From Bacteroidia bacterium (GTDB taxonomy: Bacteria > Bacteroidota > Bacteroidia > UKL13-3), in contig JAIOYZ010000018.1 in NCBI GenBank assembly GCA_021740845.1, forward strand, positions 1 through 64,000: a stretch of DNA of 64,000 bases, in the 5' to 3' direction. Both the position numbers and the translations under genes were made by a program. How positions within the stretch are numbered: position 1 is the stretch's first letter; each line of letters starts with the position of its first letter. The notes beneath the pieces are model-generated. The model did no database searches, was not told where the DNA came from, and saw only the letters and a list, made by a program, of their open reading frames with translations. Positions 9,768-18,869 of the stretch are shown piece by piece.

Positions 9768-10787
9768 TTAAACCAACTTCTCACTTAATTTCTCAATTGC
9801 CTTTCTAGCAGATTTTCCTTCGTAAATTATTTGGTAAACCGTATCCATGATGGGCATTTTAATTTGCATTTTCTCATTGAGTTCATGCATGTTTTTTGTA
9901 GCGTAATATCCTTCTGCAATCATTTTCATTTCTAACTGCGCAGCCTGAACCGTATAGCCATTCCCAATCATGCTACCAAACCTCCTATTTCTACTGTGCA
10001 CAGAATATCCTGTTACCAATAAATCTCCTAAATAGGCCGAATGGTTAATCTTTCTATCCGTGTCGGTAATATTTCTTAAAAAGCGTTTCATCTCCCTTAC
10101 ACTATTACTCATCAATACCGCTTGAAAATTATCTCCATAACCCAACCCATGACAAATACCTGCAGCAACTGCATAGATATTCTTTAATACTGCTCCATAT
10201 TCAGTTCCTCTTACATCGCTGGAGACTACTGTGCGGATATAAAAATTATTGAGTAGATGCGCAAACGAACGTGCTAATTCTTGTCCGGTTCCTGCTATAG
10301 TTAAATAAGATAATTTTTCGTTGGCTACTTCCTCCGCGTGGCAAGGACCAGATATTACCAAAATGCGTTTTTCATCTATGCCATATGCATCAATAAAATA
10401 ATCGCCAACAATTTGTTTGGTTGATGGTACCAAACCTTTGATTGCACTTACAATGGCTTTTCCCTTAAATAACTCTTTAGCACAAGTACCAAGACTCGCT
10501 TCTAAAAAAGCCGCAGGAATGGCTATTACCAATACTTGCGCTTCCTTTACCACCTCAGCCAAATTAGAACTTACCGTTACTAAATCAGGATGAATTTCAA
10601 TAGAACTAATATAATCTGGATTGTGTTTATGCTTGCGAATATATTCCGCCTTTTCTTCACTCCTTACCCACCAGGTTAACGAATTGAGAGTAGTATTTCC
10701 GTTTGCTCTACTTTCACTTAATATCTTTACTAATGCCGTTGCCCAACTGCCACCACCTATAACTGCTATACTATTTATGGTTACCAT
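9768..10787 (-). CDS. gpsA: Glycerol-3-phosphate dehydrogenase [NAD(P)+]
   Basis: 339 residues. The N-terminal Rossmann motif is IAVIGGGSWATAL (residues 7-19). The C-terminal substrate domain carries the GTEYGAVLKNIYA segment with the conserved lysine and the NSVREMKRF region. It reduces dihydroxyacetone phosphate to sn-glycerol-3-phosphate in the cytoplasm, supplying the backbone of membrane phospholipids. It stands alone between the antitoxin and pnp. The start at 10787 puts the nucleotide-binding loop at the expected distance from the N-terminus. Confidence 0.95.
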   Translation of the reverse strand: MVTINSIAVIGGGSWATALVKILSESRANGNTTLNSLTWWVRSEEKAEYIRKHKHNPDYISSIEIHPDLVTVSSNLAEVVKEAQVLVIAIPAAFLEASLGTCAKELFKGKAIVSAIKGLVPSTKQIVGDYFIDAYGIDEKRILVISGPCHAEEVANEKLSYLTIAGTGQELARSFAHLLNNFYIRTVVSSDVRGTEYGAVLKNIYAVAAGICHGLGYGDNFQAVLMSNSVREMKRFLRNITDTDRKINHSAYLGDLLVTGYSVHSRNRRFGSMIGNGYTVQAAQLEMKMIAEGYYATKNMHELNEKMQIKMPIMDTVYQIIYEGKSARKAIEKLSEKLV

Positions 10788-10937
10788 TACTATCTACTTT
10801 ATGTTGGCAATTTATACCAATTGTTTTTATTATCTAAGCCAAAACTTACAAGGTATATAACGATGCAATAGATGTTTAGGCCAATTCTATTGGACTATTA
10901 CATATATGCATTCGGTATTACATTTTCATTATAAATA

Positions 10938-10967
10938 AAAAAGGGAACCGTTTCTGGCTCCCTTTTT
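10938..10967 (-). terminator. Intrinsic terminator after pnp
   Basis: The stem AAAAAGGGA / TCCCTTTTT with an inner extension lies just after the pnp stop. The A-run and T-run on the two sides let it work in both directions. Confidence 0.8.
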
Positions 10968-10972
10968 ATAAA

Positions 10973-13207
10973 TTAATTTCTATTTTCTGGTCTCGGTTCA
11001 CGAGGCGGACGAGGTCCACGATCGTCTCTTCTTGGACCACGATTATCATCTCTTGGAGGACGACTTTCTCTTGGAGCTGGTTCTACATAACCTTCTGGCT
11101 TAGGCAATAAAACCTTTCTACTCAATTTAAGCTTACCAGTTTTTTGGTCAACCTCAATCAACTTCACTTTTATTTCTTCACCAACAGTTAAAACACCTTC
11201 CATGCTTGGCAAACGGTTCCAACCAACTTCAGAGATATGTAATAAGCCATCTTTACCTGGCATTACTTCCACAAATGCTCCAAAATCAACAATTGATTTT
11301 ACTTTACCAATGTATTCTGCACCTACTTCAGGAACCGCAACAATCGCTTTAATCATGGCAACTGCTCTTTCCAAACTTTCTTTGTTGTTGGAAGCAATTT
11401 CTACAATACCCATATTGTTTTCTTCGGTGATAGAAATGGTTGCTCCAGTTTCTTTCTGCATCCCTTGAATAATCTTACCTCCAGGCCCGATTACCGCACC
11501 AATGAAATCTTTGTCGATAAACAAAGTTTCAATACGTGGAGCATGTGGCTTGTAATCTACATTCGGTTCAGAAATAGTTTTATTCATTTCATCCATGATA
11601 TGCAAACGACCAGCCTTAGCTTGGTTCAAAGCTTCTTCTACCATTTCCCATCTCAATCCGTTAATCTTGATATCCATTTGGCAAGCAACAATACCATTTT
11701 TGGTACCTACTACTTTAAAATCCATATCACCCAAATGATCTTCATCACCCAAGATATCAGAAAGGATAGCATACTTACCAGTAGTTTCATCAGAGATTAA
11801 TCCCATGGCAATACCACTTACCGCACCTGTTACTTTAACACCTGCATCCATTAATGCCAATGAACCTGCACAAACAGTTGCCATAGATGACGAACCATTT
11901 GATTCTAAAATATCAGATACAATACGAACTGTATAAGGATTAACTGGTGAACCAGGTAATACGCGTTTTAAACCGCGCAATGCCAAGTTACCATGTCCAA
12001 TTTCTCTTCTTCCAGGACCACGGTTTGGTTTTACCTCACCAGTTGAAAAAGCAGGGAAATTATAATGCAATAAGAATTTAGCATAACCTTCATTCATTGG
12101 GCTATCCAACATTTGCTCATCCTGACTAGTTCCTAAAGTTACAGTGGTTAACGATTGAGTTTCGCCACGTGTAAAAATTGCCGAACCGTGTGCACCTGGT
12201 AAATAACCAACTTCACTCCAAATCGGACGAACTTGATCCAATTCACGACCATCTAAACGAGTGCGATCGCCTAAAATCATAGCGCGAACTGCATCGTATT
12301 CTACATCGTGAAAATATTTGTTCATTAAGAATTTGTCGGTTTCAGTACCTTCAGGCAATGAAGCTTTAAATTCTTCACGTACTGCTTTAAAACCAGCAGA
12401 ACGCTCACCTTTACCAGCTTTTGATTTAGCGATAGTATAAATTTTATCGTAAGCAAAAGCCTTGATTTGAGCTTCTAGTTCTGGGTTACTGCGTTCGTGG
12501 TTGTATTCGCGAGCAGGTTTTTTACCACCTAGCATCTCTACCAAATCCCACTGTGCTTTAATCTGAACTTTAATAGCTTCATGAGCAACCTTCAATGCTT
12601 CTAACATATCCACTTCACTCACCTCAGCACATTCGCCTTCCACCATGTTTAAGTCGCGCTCAGTACCAGCTACAATAAGGTCCATATCTGCACGCTCTAA
12701 TTCATCTTTGTAAGGGTTAATCACAAATTTTCCGTCGATACGCGCTACACGAACTTCAGAAATTGGACCATTAAAAGGAATATCACTTACGATAAGAGCC
12801 GCCGAAGCAGCTAAACCTACCAATGCATCAGGCATGATATTCTTATCTGAAGAGATTAATGTTAAAGCTACTTGTGTATCTGCATGGTAGTTTTCAGGAA
12901 ACAAAGGACGTAAGGCACGGTCAACAATACGGCTAACCAATACTTCGTAATCGCTCAATTTTGCTTCACGTTTGTGAAAGCTACCTGGAATACGGCCCAC
13001 TGCCGCAAATTTCTCTTGGTAATCCACTGTAAGTGGCATAAAGTCTACATCTTCTTTCGCTTCTTTTGCTGAAACGGCTGTGGCTAAAATCATGGTATCA
13101 CCCATTTTTACCACAACGGCTCCATCGGCCTGGCGAGCTAGTCTACCAGTTTCGATACTGATGGTTTTTCCACCAAGTTCGAAGGTTTTTGTTGTTGCAA
13201 TTGACAT
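10973..13207 (-). CDS. pnp: Polyribonucleotide nucleotidyltransferase (PNPase)
   Basis: 744 residues: two RNase PH-like domains separated by an alpha-helical linker, then a KH domain with the loop [11 protein letters not shown] and an S1 domain ([21 protein letters not shown]). The tail after about residue 705 is rich in Arg, Pro, Asp and Gly ([11 protein letters not shown]), a disordered extension that probably binds RNA or partners. PNPase degrades RNA 3' to 5' with phosphate in the cytoplasm. It follows rpsO, the common bacterial order, with a hairpin between them that probably limits read-through. Confidence 0.97.
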   Translation of the reverse strand: MSIATTKTFELGGKTISIETGRLARQADGAVVVKMGDTMILATAVSAKEAKEDVDFMPLTVDYQEKFAAVGRIPGSFHKREAKLSDYEVLVSRIVDRALRPLFPENYHADTQVALTLISSDKNIMPDALVGLAASAALIVSDIPFNGPISEVRVARIDGKFVINPYKDELERADMDLIVAGTERDLNMVEGECAEVSEVDMLEALKVAHEAIKVQIKAQWDLVEMLGGKKPAREYNHERSNPELEAQIKAFAYDKIYTIAKSKAGKGERSAGFKAVREEFKASLPEGTETDKFLMNKYFHDVEYDAVRAMILGDRTRLDGRELDQVRPIWSEVGYLPGAHGSAIFTRGETQSLTTVTLGTSQDEQMLDSPMNEGYAKFLLHYNFPAFSTGEVKPNRGPGRREIGHGNLALRGLKRVLPGSPVNPYTVRIVSDILESNGSSSMATVCAGSLALMDAGVKVTGAVSGIAMGLISDETTGKYAILSDILGDEDHLGDMDFKVVGTKNGIVACQMDIKINGLRWEMVEEALNQAKAGRLHIMDEMNKTISEPNVDYKPHAPRIETLFIDKDFIGAVIGPGGKIIQGMQKETGATISITEENNMGIVEIASNNKESLERAVAMIKAIVAVPEVGAEYIGKVKSIVDFGAFVEVMPGKDGLLHISEVGWNRLPSMEGVLTVGEEIKVKLIEVDQKTGKLKLSRKVLLPKPEGYVEPAPRESRPPRDDNRGPRRDDRGPRPPREPRPENRN

Positions 13208-13240
13208 ATTTTCTTGTCTTTTTCTATAATTTTAAAAATA

Positions 13241-13269
13241 AAGGGGCAGCACCGTTTGGCCTGCCCCTT
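13241..13269 (-). terminator. Hairpin between rpsO and pnp
   Basis: AAGGGGCAG (13241-13249) pairs perfectly with CTGCCCCTT (13261-13269), with T-rich sequence after it in the rpsO direction. It can act as a partial terminator or processing site between rpsO and pnp. Confidence 0.75.
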
Positions 13270-13317
13270 TTTCCAATAAATTAATAATAGCCAATTCTTG
13301 CGAATTGGATAGTTCGA

Positions 13318-13593
13318 TTACTTACGCAATTCAAGTTCTTTAATGATGTCCCTGTAACGAAATACATCTTTACGTTGCAAGTAGTTCAATAACGCACGTC
13401 TTTTACCTACCAATTTTACTAAGTTTAATTCAGCAGAGAAATCTTTTTTGTTAGATTTCAAGTGGCCTGTAATGTGGTTGATCCTCTCTGTAAACAGAGC
13501 GATCTGACTTTCAGCTGAACCAGTGTCGGTTTTCGACTTGGCTCTACCGTGTGCTTCGAAGATTTCTTGTTTCTTCTCGGTTGTCAAATGCAT
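13318..13593 (-). CDS. rpsO: 30S ribosomal protein S15
   Basis: 91 residues, normal for S15. The conserved core DTGSAESQIALFTERINHITGHL and the C-terminal KRRALLNYLQRKD are present. It binds 16S rRNA in the platform of the small subunit early in assembly. A TATTTTTG box 30 bases upstream is its likely promoter, and pnp follows behind a hairpin. Confidence 0.97.
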   Translation of the reverse strand: MHLTTEKKQEIFEAHGRAKSKTDTGSAESQIALFTERINHITGHLKSNKKDFSAELNLVKLVGKRRALLNYLQRKDVFRYRDIIKELELRK

Positions 13594-13622
13594 GATTTAT
13601 ATATTTAATTTTTAATGTGGCG

Positions 13623-13630
13623 CAAAAATA
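13623..13630 (-). promoter_or_regulatory. -7 box of the rpsO promoter
   Basis: TATTTTTG on the minus strand matches the Bacteroidota TAnnTTTG element and would give a leader of about 20 bases. No clear TTTG -33 element is seen. Confidence 0.45.
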
Positions 13631-13648
13631 TACTAAAAATTTAAATTT

Positions 13649-14764
13649 CTATGCGTTTCCCTCAATTTTTGCAGTTAAACCATTCATTTCGGGCATATTG
13701 GCAACAAAATAATTAAATGCCTTGGCTAAATTGGCAATATCTTTAAAAATTTCAAAACTCAATTTAAGGTCGCCATGATCCAGCAAATTAGACAACTCTA
13801 AATGAACATTCTGGTTATTTTCTGTAATCAAAGAATGCAGCAATACCGATTGGTTGGAAGGAATTACATTATCATCTTTCCCATGAATTATGGCAACAGG
13901 ACAAGTAATTTTGCGAGCATGTATCGATAAATCTAGTCTGTCTTTCCAAGTGGCAAAATCAGGAATTTTTGTCCAAGCACGCATAATCACTTCACTTCTA
14001 TATGCCGTATCGTATCTCAGTTTTTTGTATAATTCAACAGTTTGGGGCTTTGTTTTGGCAAGCAAATCTGGCAATAATGGCTTAGCTCTTTTTAAACCGT
14101 TATCTTCTAAAGCGGTTTGAACCAAATCTTCTAATTCAGTATTATCACCTAATTCATATTTCAGGAAATTTTTCATGAGAATATGCATCCCATAATCGTC
14201 TACATTTTTTTCATTGGTTAGAGCAAATTGAATAGTGGATTCAAAATCACTAAAACTCCCCAACAGGCAAAGAGAAGACACCGTATTTGCGGGCATTTCA
14301 GCAATTGCTAAGGCAGCAATTCCTGCCGTAAAAGAAGGTGCAAAAATCGCTGGACGAAATTTATTTGGGTTCAAAATTGGATCAGCCAAAATGCTTTGAA
14401 TCACTTCTTTAACCTCCTCAATACCCTTTGGATGAATAAGCAGAGAGTCTATGGTTTGAATCTTAGGAGTAATTACACGGTAGCCCATTTTTCTAAAGGC
14501 ATTGTTTACCACAGCCATGCGTTTATCCCTAAATCCACTCATAGCAAATCCAGTGAAAGTAATGATAAGGCCTTTTTCTTTTTGGTTAGGGGTATATAAA
14601 ATTATAGGCGTTTTACCATTAGGCAGCGTCAATTCTGTTTCCTCACCAAAGGCAGTATTCTTTAATAATGAGGTATTAATAATAAACCTAAAACCATCTA
14701 AAAATAATTTCAAATCGCAGTTAATTAATTTATTGTAATAAAATGGTACTAAGCTAAGACTCAA
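13649..14764 (-). CDS. Alpha/beta hydrolase family protein
   Basis: 371 residues. The alpha/beta hydrolase core runs from about residue 55 to the end. A nucleophile-elbow region is seen in IFAPSFTAGIAALAIAE, although it is not a textbook GxSxG. A candidate acid residue lies in IIHGKDDNVIPS and a candidate histidine in LLDHGDLKL. There is no signal peptide, so it is probably cytoplasmic. The substrate is unknown. An exact motif copy at 14113-14122 encodes LVQT within it. It is adjacent to rpsO but separated by the rpsO promoter. Confidence 0.7.
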   Translation of the reverse strand: MSLSLVPFYYNKLINCDLKLFLDGFRFIINTSLLKNTAFGEETELTLPNGKTPIILYTPNQKEKGLIITFTGFAMSGFRDKRMAVVNNAFRKMGYRVITPKIQTIDSLLIHPKGIEEVKEVIQSILADPILNPNKFRPAIFAPSFTAGIAALAIAEMPANTVSSLCLLGSFSDFESTIQFALTNEKNVDDYGMHILMKNFLKYELGDNTELEDLVQTALEDNGLKRAKPLLPDLLAKTKPQTVELYKKLRYDTAYRSEVIMRAWTKIPDFATWKDRLDLSIHARKITCPVAIIHGKDDNVIPSNQSVLLHSLITENNQNVHLELSNLLDHGDLKLSFEIFKDIANLAKAFNYFVANMPEMNGLTAKIEGNA

Positions 14765-14942
14765 CTGTCCCGAAATAATTTATAAATTTCCCTAAGGGTC
14801 AGCTAAACAAGAGTATCGAATTATTTTGAAAAAATGGCTGATTCCCAAAAAATTATTGGAAAGTTCACAAATGGGCGCAGAAAAAAAGTGTGTTTATTCA
14901 ACTGTTAACCATTCTTCTCCAACTTAATTCTGCTCACATTTA

Positions 14943-15116
14943 TTGGACGTTGGTTAGTCGTTGGGTATTAGTCTTTGGTCTTTGGCATTGTAAAAAATCA
15001 AAGGGTGTTGGCCTTGTCAACCGAAGCTTTAGCGTAGGTTGGCTGTTGGCCTTGTCAACCTGAGCTTTAGCGTAGGTTGGCTGTTGGCCTAAAGACCAAA
15101 GACTAAATCCTAAAGA
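14943..15116. repeat. Heptad repeats flanking a duplicated 17-mer element
   Basis: From 14943 to 14984 the sequence runs in 7-base units (for example GTCTTTG twice at 14971-14984). From 15089 to 15116 the reverse-complement type appears (CTAAAGA, CCAAAGA, CTAAATC, CTAAAGA). Between them lies a direct duplication of about 40 bases containing GAAGCTTTAGCGTAGG or a variant (15021-15040 and 15060-15080). The two heptad stretches form an inverted pair around the duplication. The rest of the gap from 14765 to 14942 shows nothing I can name. Confidence 0.7.
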
Positions 15117-15180
15117 CCTTTTCGGGCTACAGGCATTGGCACTTTATAAGAATGGATAACTGAATTTGAATTCAAAAAAA

Positions 15181-15204
15181 AAGCTTCACATTTCTGTGAA
15201 GCTT
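15181..15204 (-). terminator. Terminator hairpin, module copy 1
   Basis: AAGCTTCACA-TTTC-TGTGAAGCTT is a perfect 10-bp stem. On the minus strand it is followed by a run of T residues, as expected for intrinsic termination. Confidence 0.8.
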
Positions 15205-15389
15205 TCAAAATATCGCAAGCCCGTAGGACGGCTGAGCGTTAAAAATTGATTCGGGGGACGGCTGAGCGTTAAAAATTAATTCGGGGAATCAATTTAGCGA
15301 AGAGCGTGACCGTGGGGCGGGCCCTCCCCTTCGGGCTACAGGCATTGGCAATACTTAAGAATGGATAACCGAATTTGAATTCAAAAAAA

Positions 15390-15413
15390 AAGCTTCACAT
15401 TTCTGTGAAGCTT
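15390..15413 (-). terminator. Terminator hairpin, module copy 2
   Basis: Same perfect 10-bp stem and T-run as the copy at 15181-15204. Confidence 0.8.
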
Positions 15414-15569
15414 TCTGAAATATCAGTAGCCCGTAGGACGGCTGAGCGTTAAAAATTGATTCGGGGAATCAATTTAGCGAAGAGCGTGACCGTGGGGCGG
15501 GCCCTCCCCTTCGGGCTACAGGCATTGGCACTATTTAACAATGGAGAACAAAATTTCAAAACAAAAAAA

Positions 15570-15593
15570 AAGCTTCACATTTCTGTAAAGCTT
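15570..15593 (-). terminator. Terminator hairpin directly after tRNA-Glu
   Basis: The same hairpin with one arm changed to TGTAAAGCTT (one mismatch), 13 bases after the tRNA 3' end and followed by a T-run. It is the first terminator met by the tRNA transcript, and the weakest of the three stems. Confidence 0.8.
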
Positions 15594-15605
15594 TCTGAAT
15601 GCCTG

Positions 15606-15677
15606 TAGCCCGTAGGGGAGTCGAACCCCTCTTTAAAGAATGAAAATCTTTTGTCCTAACCGATAGACGAACGGGCC
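15606..15677 (-). tRNA. tRNA-Glu (anticodon TTC)
   Basis: The minus strand folds as a 72-base cloverleaf. The acceptor stem is GGCCCGT/ACGGGCT with a G-U pair at the end, the D arm contains CTATCGGTTAGGA, the anticodon arm is AAAGA-TTTTCAT-TCTTT giving TTC, and the T arm is AGGGG-TTCGACT-CCCCT. CCA is not encoded. It is followed by an array of terminators and modules that copy its 3' end. Confidence 0.95.
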
Positions 15678-15872
15678 ATCATTTTTGGGTTGGCAAAAGT
15701 AGGAATATTTTTTAAAAAGCAAAATATTTTTTTCGAAAAATTAAAAAAAGTGTGGAATAGGGCTTCCAATTAGGCCATTTATCTTAATTAATTGGATATA
15801 AAGCTAAGTAAAAACATCCTAGGAGGCAGACTCAACAAAAGAAACGCTTATAATCCTGCATTACCGTGCTTT

Positions 15873-15882
15873 GGTTCAAACC
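15873..15882 (+). repeat. Window-wide motif copy
   Basis: Exact GGTTCAAACC inside the palindrome-like TTTGGTTCAAACCAAA, in the gap between tRNA-Glu and the small hypothetical gene. A partial copy (TTGGTTCAAAA) follows at 15921. Confidence 0.8.
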
Positions 15883-15910
15883 AAAATTACTTAAACCAAA
15901 CCTACACATC

Positions 15911-16237
15911 TCACCTCATTTGGTTCAAAAAGGAAGTATAATAATTGGTTTTATGAAGCTTTGGTAGCAACCAGGCGTTAAGGCTGATATACTCTTTATC
16001 TGCGGGTACAAATTCTCTTAGGGAAACAAATTTTTCAGCATCCATCTTAAACCTCTTACTGTGTTTATAAGACGGATTATTTGTAAGACGCTCTAGTATC
16101 TTCAAAAAATTTAGATCTTTCTTACCTTCGTCCTTTCTGAATATAGTCCACTTCCTCAAAATCTTCTCTTCAAAATGGATTAAACAGCCATGGATTATTC
16201 TATTTAAAATCATCTCCAACCCCATCCCCTCTTCCAA
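15911..16237 (-). CDS. Small hypothetical protein
   Basis: 108 residues, Lys-rich, with no signal peptide or membrane segment. The C-terminal part (EYISLNAWLLPKLHKTNYYTSFL) has aromatic residues and looks protein-like. I do not recognise the family. It is bounded by motif copies at 15873 and 16258 and lies in the accessory stretch between tRNA-Glu and the TAC locus. It may be a degraded gene fragment. Confidence 0.4.
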   Translation of the reverse strand: MEEGMGLEMILNRIIHGCLIHFEEKILRKWTIFRKDEGKKDLNFLKILERLTNNPSYKHSKRFKMDAEKFVSLREFVPADKEYISLNAWLLPKLHKTNYYTSFLNQMR

Positions 16238-16257
16238 TATTTTCTTTTCATTATTTC

Positions 16258-16267
16258 GGTTTGAACC
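16258..16267 (-). repeat. Window-wide motif copy
   Basis: Exact GGTTTGAACC with TTTC before and AAGAA after, just upstream of the small hypothetical gene's start. The remaining 200 bases up to the toxin gene contain no recognisable promoter or gene. Confidence 0.8.
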
Positions 16268-16484
16268 AAGAACTTTTTAAAGAATTGGATCTAAATTATT
16301 AACCCATATTGAATGAATTTAGAATCAAAAAATATTGATATATTGCATAAACAAACTCATTCTTTTCTACCCAATTTGTTTTGCGAAGAATGATATTTTG
16401 TAAATGAACCTGCACCTAAAGCCAAAACTATGAAACCAACAATTATTCTAAATCAATTTAAAAATAAACCTATAAGTTGATTTT

Positions 16485-16988
16485 ATGAAATTTGTTAATA
16501 TATTCGCACCACAGTTATTCGCTTTAGTTATTGAAGATGAAATTGATGAATTTACTTCATTTATAAATTTTCTAACTGATGTTTCGAAGCTGGAGGCGTA
16601 TTTCAATGAAAATACAGATGTACTTAAATTTTATAATTTATCGATTGAAGAAGCAATTGAAAAAACCGAAGAATTAGCCATAGAGTTGTATGACTACCTA
16701 GAGGAAAACCGGGAAAATTTAAATCAAGTTTTTGTGCCTCTAAAAAAATTTGGAAATGAGTTAGTACTCCACAAGATGAAACATAAAATAAATTGGGTAC
16801 GTTTATATGCTATTCAAGTTGAGTCACAATATTATGTTATCACTGGTGGAGCAATTAAACAAAGTCAAAATATGGCTGATCATCCTGAAACCGCAAGGCA
16901 GTTAAAAAAACTAGAAAAAGTAAGAGAATTTCTCTTAGCTCAAGGCATTAGTGATATGGATGGGTTTTACGAATTATTAAGAGAATAA
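16485..16988 (+). CDS. Toxin-like first gene of a TAC (toxin-antitoxin-chaperone) locus
   Basis: 167 residues, longer than a typical HigB (about 90-110). The N-terminal half is acidic and helical. The C-terminal half (WVRLYAIQVESQYYVITGGAIK...LKKLEKVREFL) resembles the RelE/HigB beta-sheet core with basic residues and a final helix. It is followed after 6 bases by a helix-turn-helix antitoxin and then a SecB-like gene, the gene order of TAC systems, where the toxin is usually an mRNA endonuclease acting at the ribosome. Toxin function is inferred mainly from context. Confidence 0.6.
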   Translation: MKFVNIFAPQLFALVIEDEIDEFTSFINFLTDVSKLEAYFNENTDVLKFYNLSIEEAIEKTEELAIELYDYLEENRENLNQVFVPLKKFGNELVLHKMKHKINWVRLYAIQVESQYYVITGGAIKQSQNMADHPETARQLKKLEKVREFLLAQGISDMDGFYELLRE

Positions 16989-16994
16989 TTTAAA

Positions 16995-17441
16995 ATGGGA
17001 AAGAAAGTGTTTAAAGATTTAATAAGCAATGAAAAATCAAAAGTTCATGATCTTATTGCGTTTCGCAAAACAAACAAAGCTTGGTTGAAAAAATCAATGC
17101 AAATTGCTATAGCAATTTTAAAGGTATTGCGTGAAAGAAATGTCACTCAGGTAGAACTAGCTGCAAAGTTAGAAGTTTCGCCACAATACATTAACAAGAT
17201 TGTTAAAGGACAGGAGAACCTTACATTGGAAACTATCGCAAAGTTGGAAGAAATATTGAAAATTAATCTGATTTCAATCGAGCCATTCCAATACAAGAGT
17301 GAAGCAATAAAGTCTATAAGCTTGCCAAATATAATAGACAAAAGTAAGTATCAGTCAATCTATTTTGCCACTAAACCAATTGAGCGCCTCACCTTTCAAT
17401 CTCCAAAAGGAGAAGCAACTAATTTTGCAGAATCCGCCTAA
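16995..17441 (+). CDS. XRE-family antitoxin of the TAC locus (HigA-like)
   Basis: 148 residues. A helix-turn-helix of the XRE type spans about residues 38-92 (TQVELAAKLEVSPQYINKIVKG, then TLETIAKLEEIL). The C-terminal extension of about 50 residues (to ATNFAESA) lies beyond the DNA-binding domain; in known TAC antitoxins such a tail is the chaperone-addiction region that makes the antitoxin depend on its SecB. It follows the toxin gene by 6 bases and precedes the chaperone ATG by 1 base, a tight operon. It probably represses its own promoter. Confidence 0.75.
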   Translation: MGKKVFKDLISNEKSKVHDLIAFRKTNKAWLKKSMQIAIAILKVLRERNVTQVELAAKLEVSPQYINKIVKGQENLTLETIAKLEEILKINLISIEPFQYKSEAIKSISLPNIIDKSKYQSIYFATKPIERLTFQSPKGEATNFAESA

Positions 17442-17442
17442 T

Positions 17443-17874
17443 ATGAATAGTACAAATTCCATAGGATTTCAATTAATTGCTATACATACCGAACAGTTTG
17501 CAATTGTTGAACAAGAATTCGATACTAATAAACCATTAGAATTTGTTGTCAATTTTAATGTCGCAAAGAATGAGGCACAAAGATCATTATCTGTTTTATT
17601 CTCAAACCGCTTTATGGATGAGGATAGACCAATAATGATACTTGAATGTAGCTGCCATTTTAAACTGGCAGAGGAATCATGGGTACAATTTGTAGAACAG
17701 GAAAGTAATGCCCTAATTGTTCCCAAAACATTTATTACTCACCTAGCAGTAATAACAGTTGGCACCGCACGCGGAATATTACATTCCAAAACCGAAGGCA
17801 CAAAATTTAATGGTTACATGCTTCCAACTTTAAACCTACTCGAATTATTTACAGAAGATGCGCGTATAGTTTAA
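17443..17874 (+). CDS. SecB-like chaperone of the TAC locus
   Basis: 143 residues from ATG 17443. The frame is open upstream to 17365, but that part overlaps the antitoxin and reads as its shadow. The order of elements is SecB-like: beta strands with ECSCHFKL, a helix with VPKTFITHLAVITVGTARG, then HSKTEGTKFNGYMLPTLNLLEL, which parallels the end of SecB (RGTFPPLNLAPVNF). Bacteroidota usually lack a housekeeping SecB, so a copy coupled to an XRE antitoxin suggests a dedicated TAC chaperone. The assignment is by motif layout, not by a profile search. Confidence 0.65.
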   Translation: MNSTNSIGFQLIAIHTEQFAIVEQEFDTNKPLEFVVNFNVAKNEAQRSLSVLFSNRFMDEDRPIMILECSCHFKLAEESWVQFVEQESNALIVPKTFITHLAVITVGTARGILHSKTEGTKFNGYMLPTLNLLELFTEDARIV

Positions 17875-17962
17875 TGTCTTATTGAAATGTTTGATGATTT
17901 TCATTAATTTCTACTTTAGTTATCTCACCTAGAATAGCATCCTCACTTCAATACCTCCTAAT

Positions 17963-17993
17963 GGGGGAGTTTCTGTTACATGAAGTCTCCCCC
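17963..17993. terminator. Hairpin between the TAC locus and a convergent lipoprotein gene
   Basis: GGGGGAG (17963-17969) and CTCCCCC (17987-17993) pair perfectly around a 17-base loop. There is no strong T-tract. The position between convergent stops supports a terminator. Confidence 0.5.
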
Positions 17994-18686
17994 CTACTTT
18001 ACCGCCTTACTTAAATCTATCACCACCTCTTCATAAACCTGGCAAGGAGCAATTAATAAATATTGATTATTCAACCTTTCCTTGTCAAAATAATGAGCAC
18101 CAATGCGCCATTCATTATAAATTGGAACTTTTATAGACCCAGAGCTGCTCTGATAACTCAATATATTTGCTCCAATTACAGTATCTAAAATTTGGCCATC
18201 TGTAAAGGGCCCAACTTTAAAGGGAGCTTCCATTTTATACGGAGGAATAAAATTACTAGCAGTTATGCGGTTATAAAGTGTATCACTTGAGGTATAAGTC
18301 TTTTTTGTGGAAATCTTAAAGATCACAAAACTATTTAAACCTTTAACTACATTTCCTAGATTTACCGACTTATTTAATGGGAGATCTACTACCAAAGAAC
18401 CTTTTGAAATACTATCTATATATTGAAGAGAAAGATTTCCATTAATTAAATCTGAAACACTTTCATATGTAAAAGAAAACTCTCCCTTTTCGTTTGTAGT
18501 CAAGGATAACTCAAATGGATCTTCTAGAAGACTTTTGGTAAAATAATTCAATTTCAGCGAATAATTTGCATAGGGTATGGTATGCGAACAATCCTTATAA
18601 AGAAAGCCACTCACCACATAATTTTCTTTCTCTCGCTTACACGAGAAAAATAGAATAAAAAACAAAAAGGGAATCAGATTACGCAT
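17994..18686 (-). CDS. Hypothetical lipoprotein
   Basis: 230 residues. A signal peptide of 15 residues ends in the lipobox FFSC, with Cys16 followed by KRE. The body is beta-rich and contains a region like a carboxypeptidase-regulatory (CarboxypepD_reg) fold early on (SLTTNEKGEFSFTYESV). It is predicted to be attached to the outer or inner membrane. No enzymatic motif is seen and I do not recognise a family. The gene is isolated and convergent with the TAC locus. Confidence 0.7.
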   Translation of the reverse strand: MRNLIPFLFFILFFSCKREKENYVVSGFLYKDCSHTIPYANYSLKLNYFTKSLLEDPFELSLTTNEKGEFSFTYESVSDLINGNLSLQYIDSISKGSLVVDLPLNKSVNLGNVVKGLNSFVIFKISTKKTYTSSDTLYNRITASNFIPPYKMEAPFKVGPFTDGQILDTVIGANILSYQSSSGSIKVPIYNEWRIGAHYFDKERLNNQYLLIAPCQVYEEVVIDLSKAVK

Positions 18687-18869
18687 TGATAAAGTTTAAA
18701 ACAAATATATCCAATCACAATAGGACAAATAACCAAAAAGATTAACCTGCTTTAAATGTAATGCTATTCTAATCATAAAGAAATGCTTAAAACTAAATAA
18801 TTATTTGAGTAGAAAAAAATTGGAAAAATGTTTGTTCCTAATACCTGCAAAACCTTTACATTTGCCATT

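Larger units (their letters stand above)
15121..15605 (-). repeat. Tandem structured modules downstream of tRNA-Glu
   Basis: Reading in the tRNA direction, the tRNA is followed by a terminator, a folded module (15519-15426), a second terminator, a second module (15337-15218), a third terminator, and a truncated third module start at 15142-15121. Each module begins GTAGCCCG and ends CGGGCTAC, giving an 8-bp closing stem in the first, and contains GC-rich and GATTC/GAATC hairpins. The CCTACGGGCTA end copies the 3' end of the tRNA gene. The main unit is 180 bp; the distal one has a 30-bp internal duplication. No open frame fits. Confidence 0.7.

Noticed and set aside
15121-15605. Extra tRNA pseudogenes
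   Set aside because: Only the 3' acceptor words match; no D, anticodon or T arm can be drawn.
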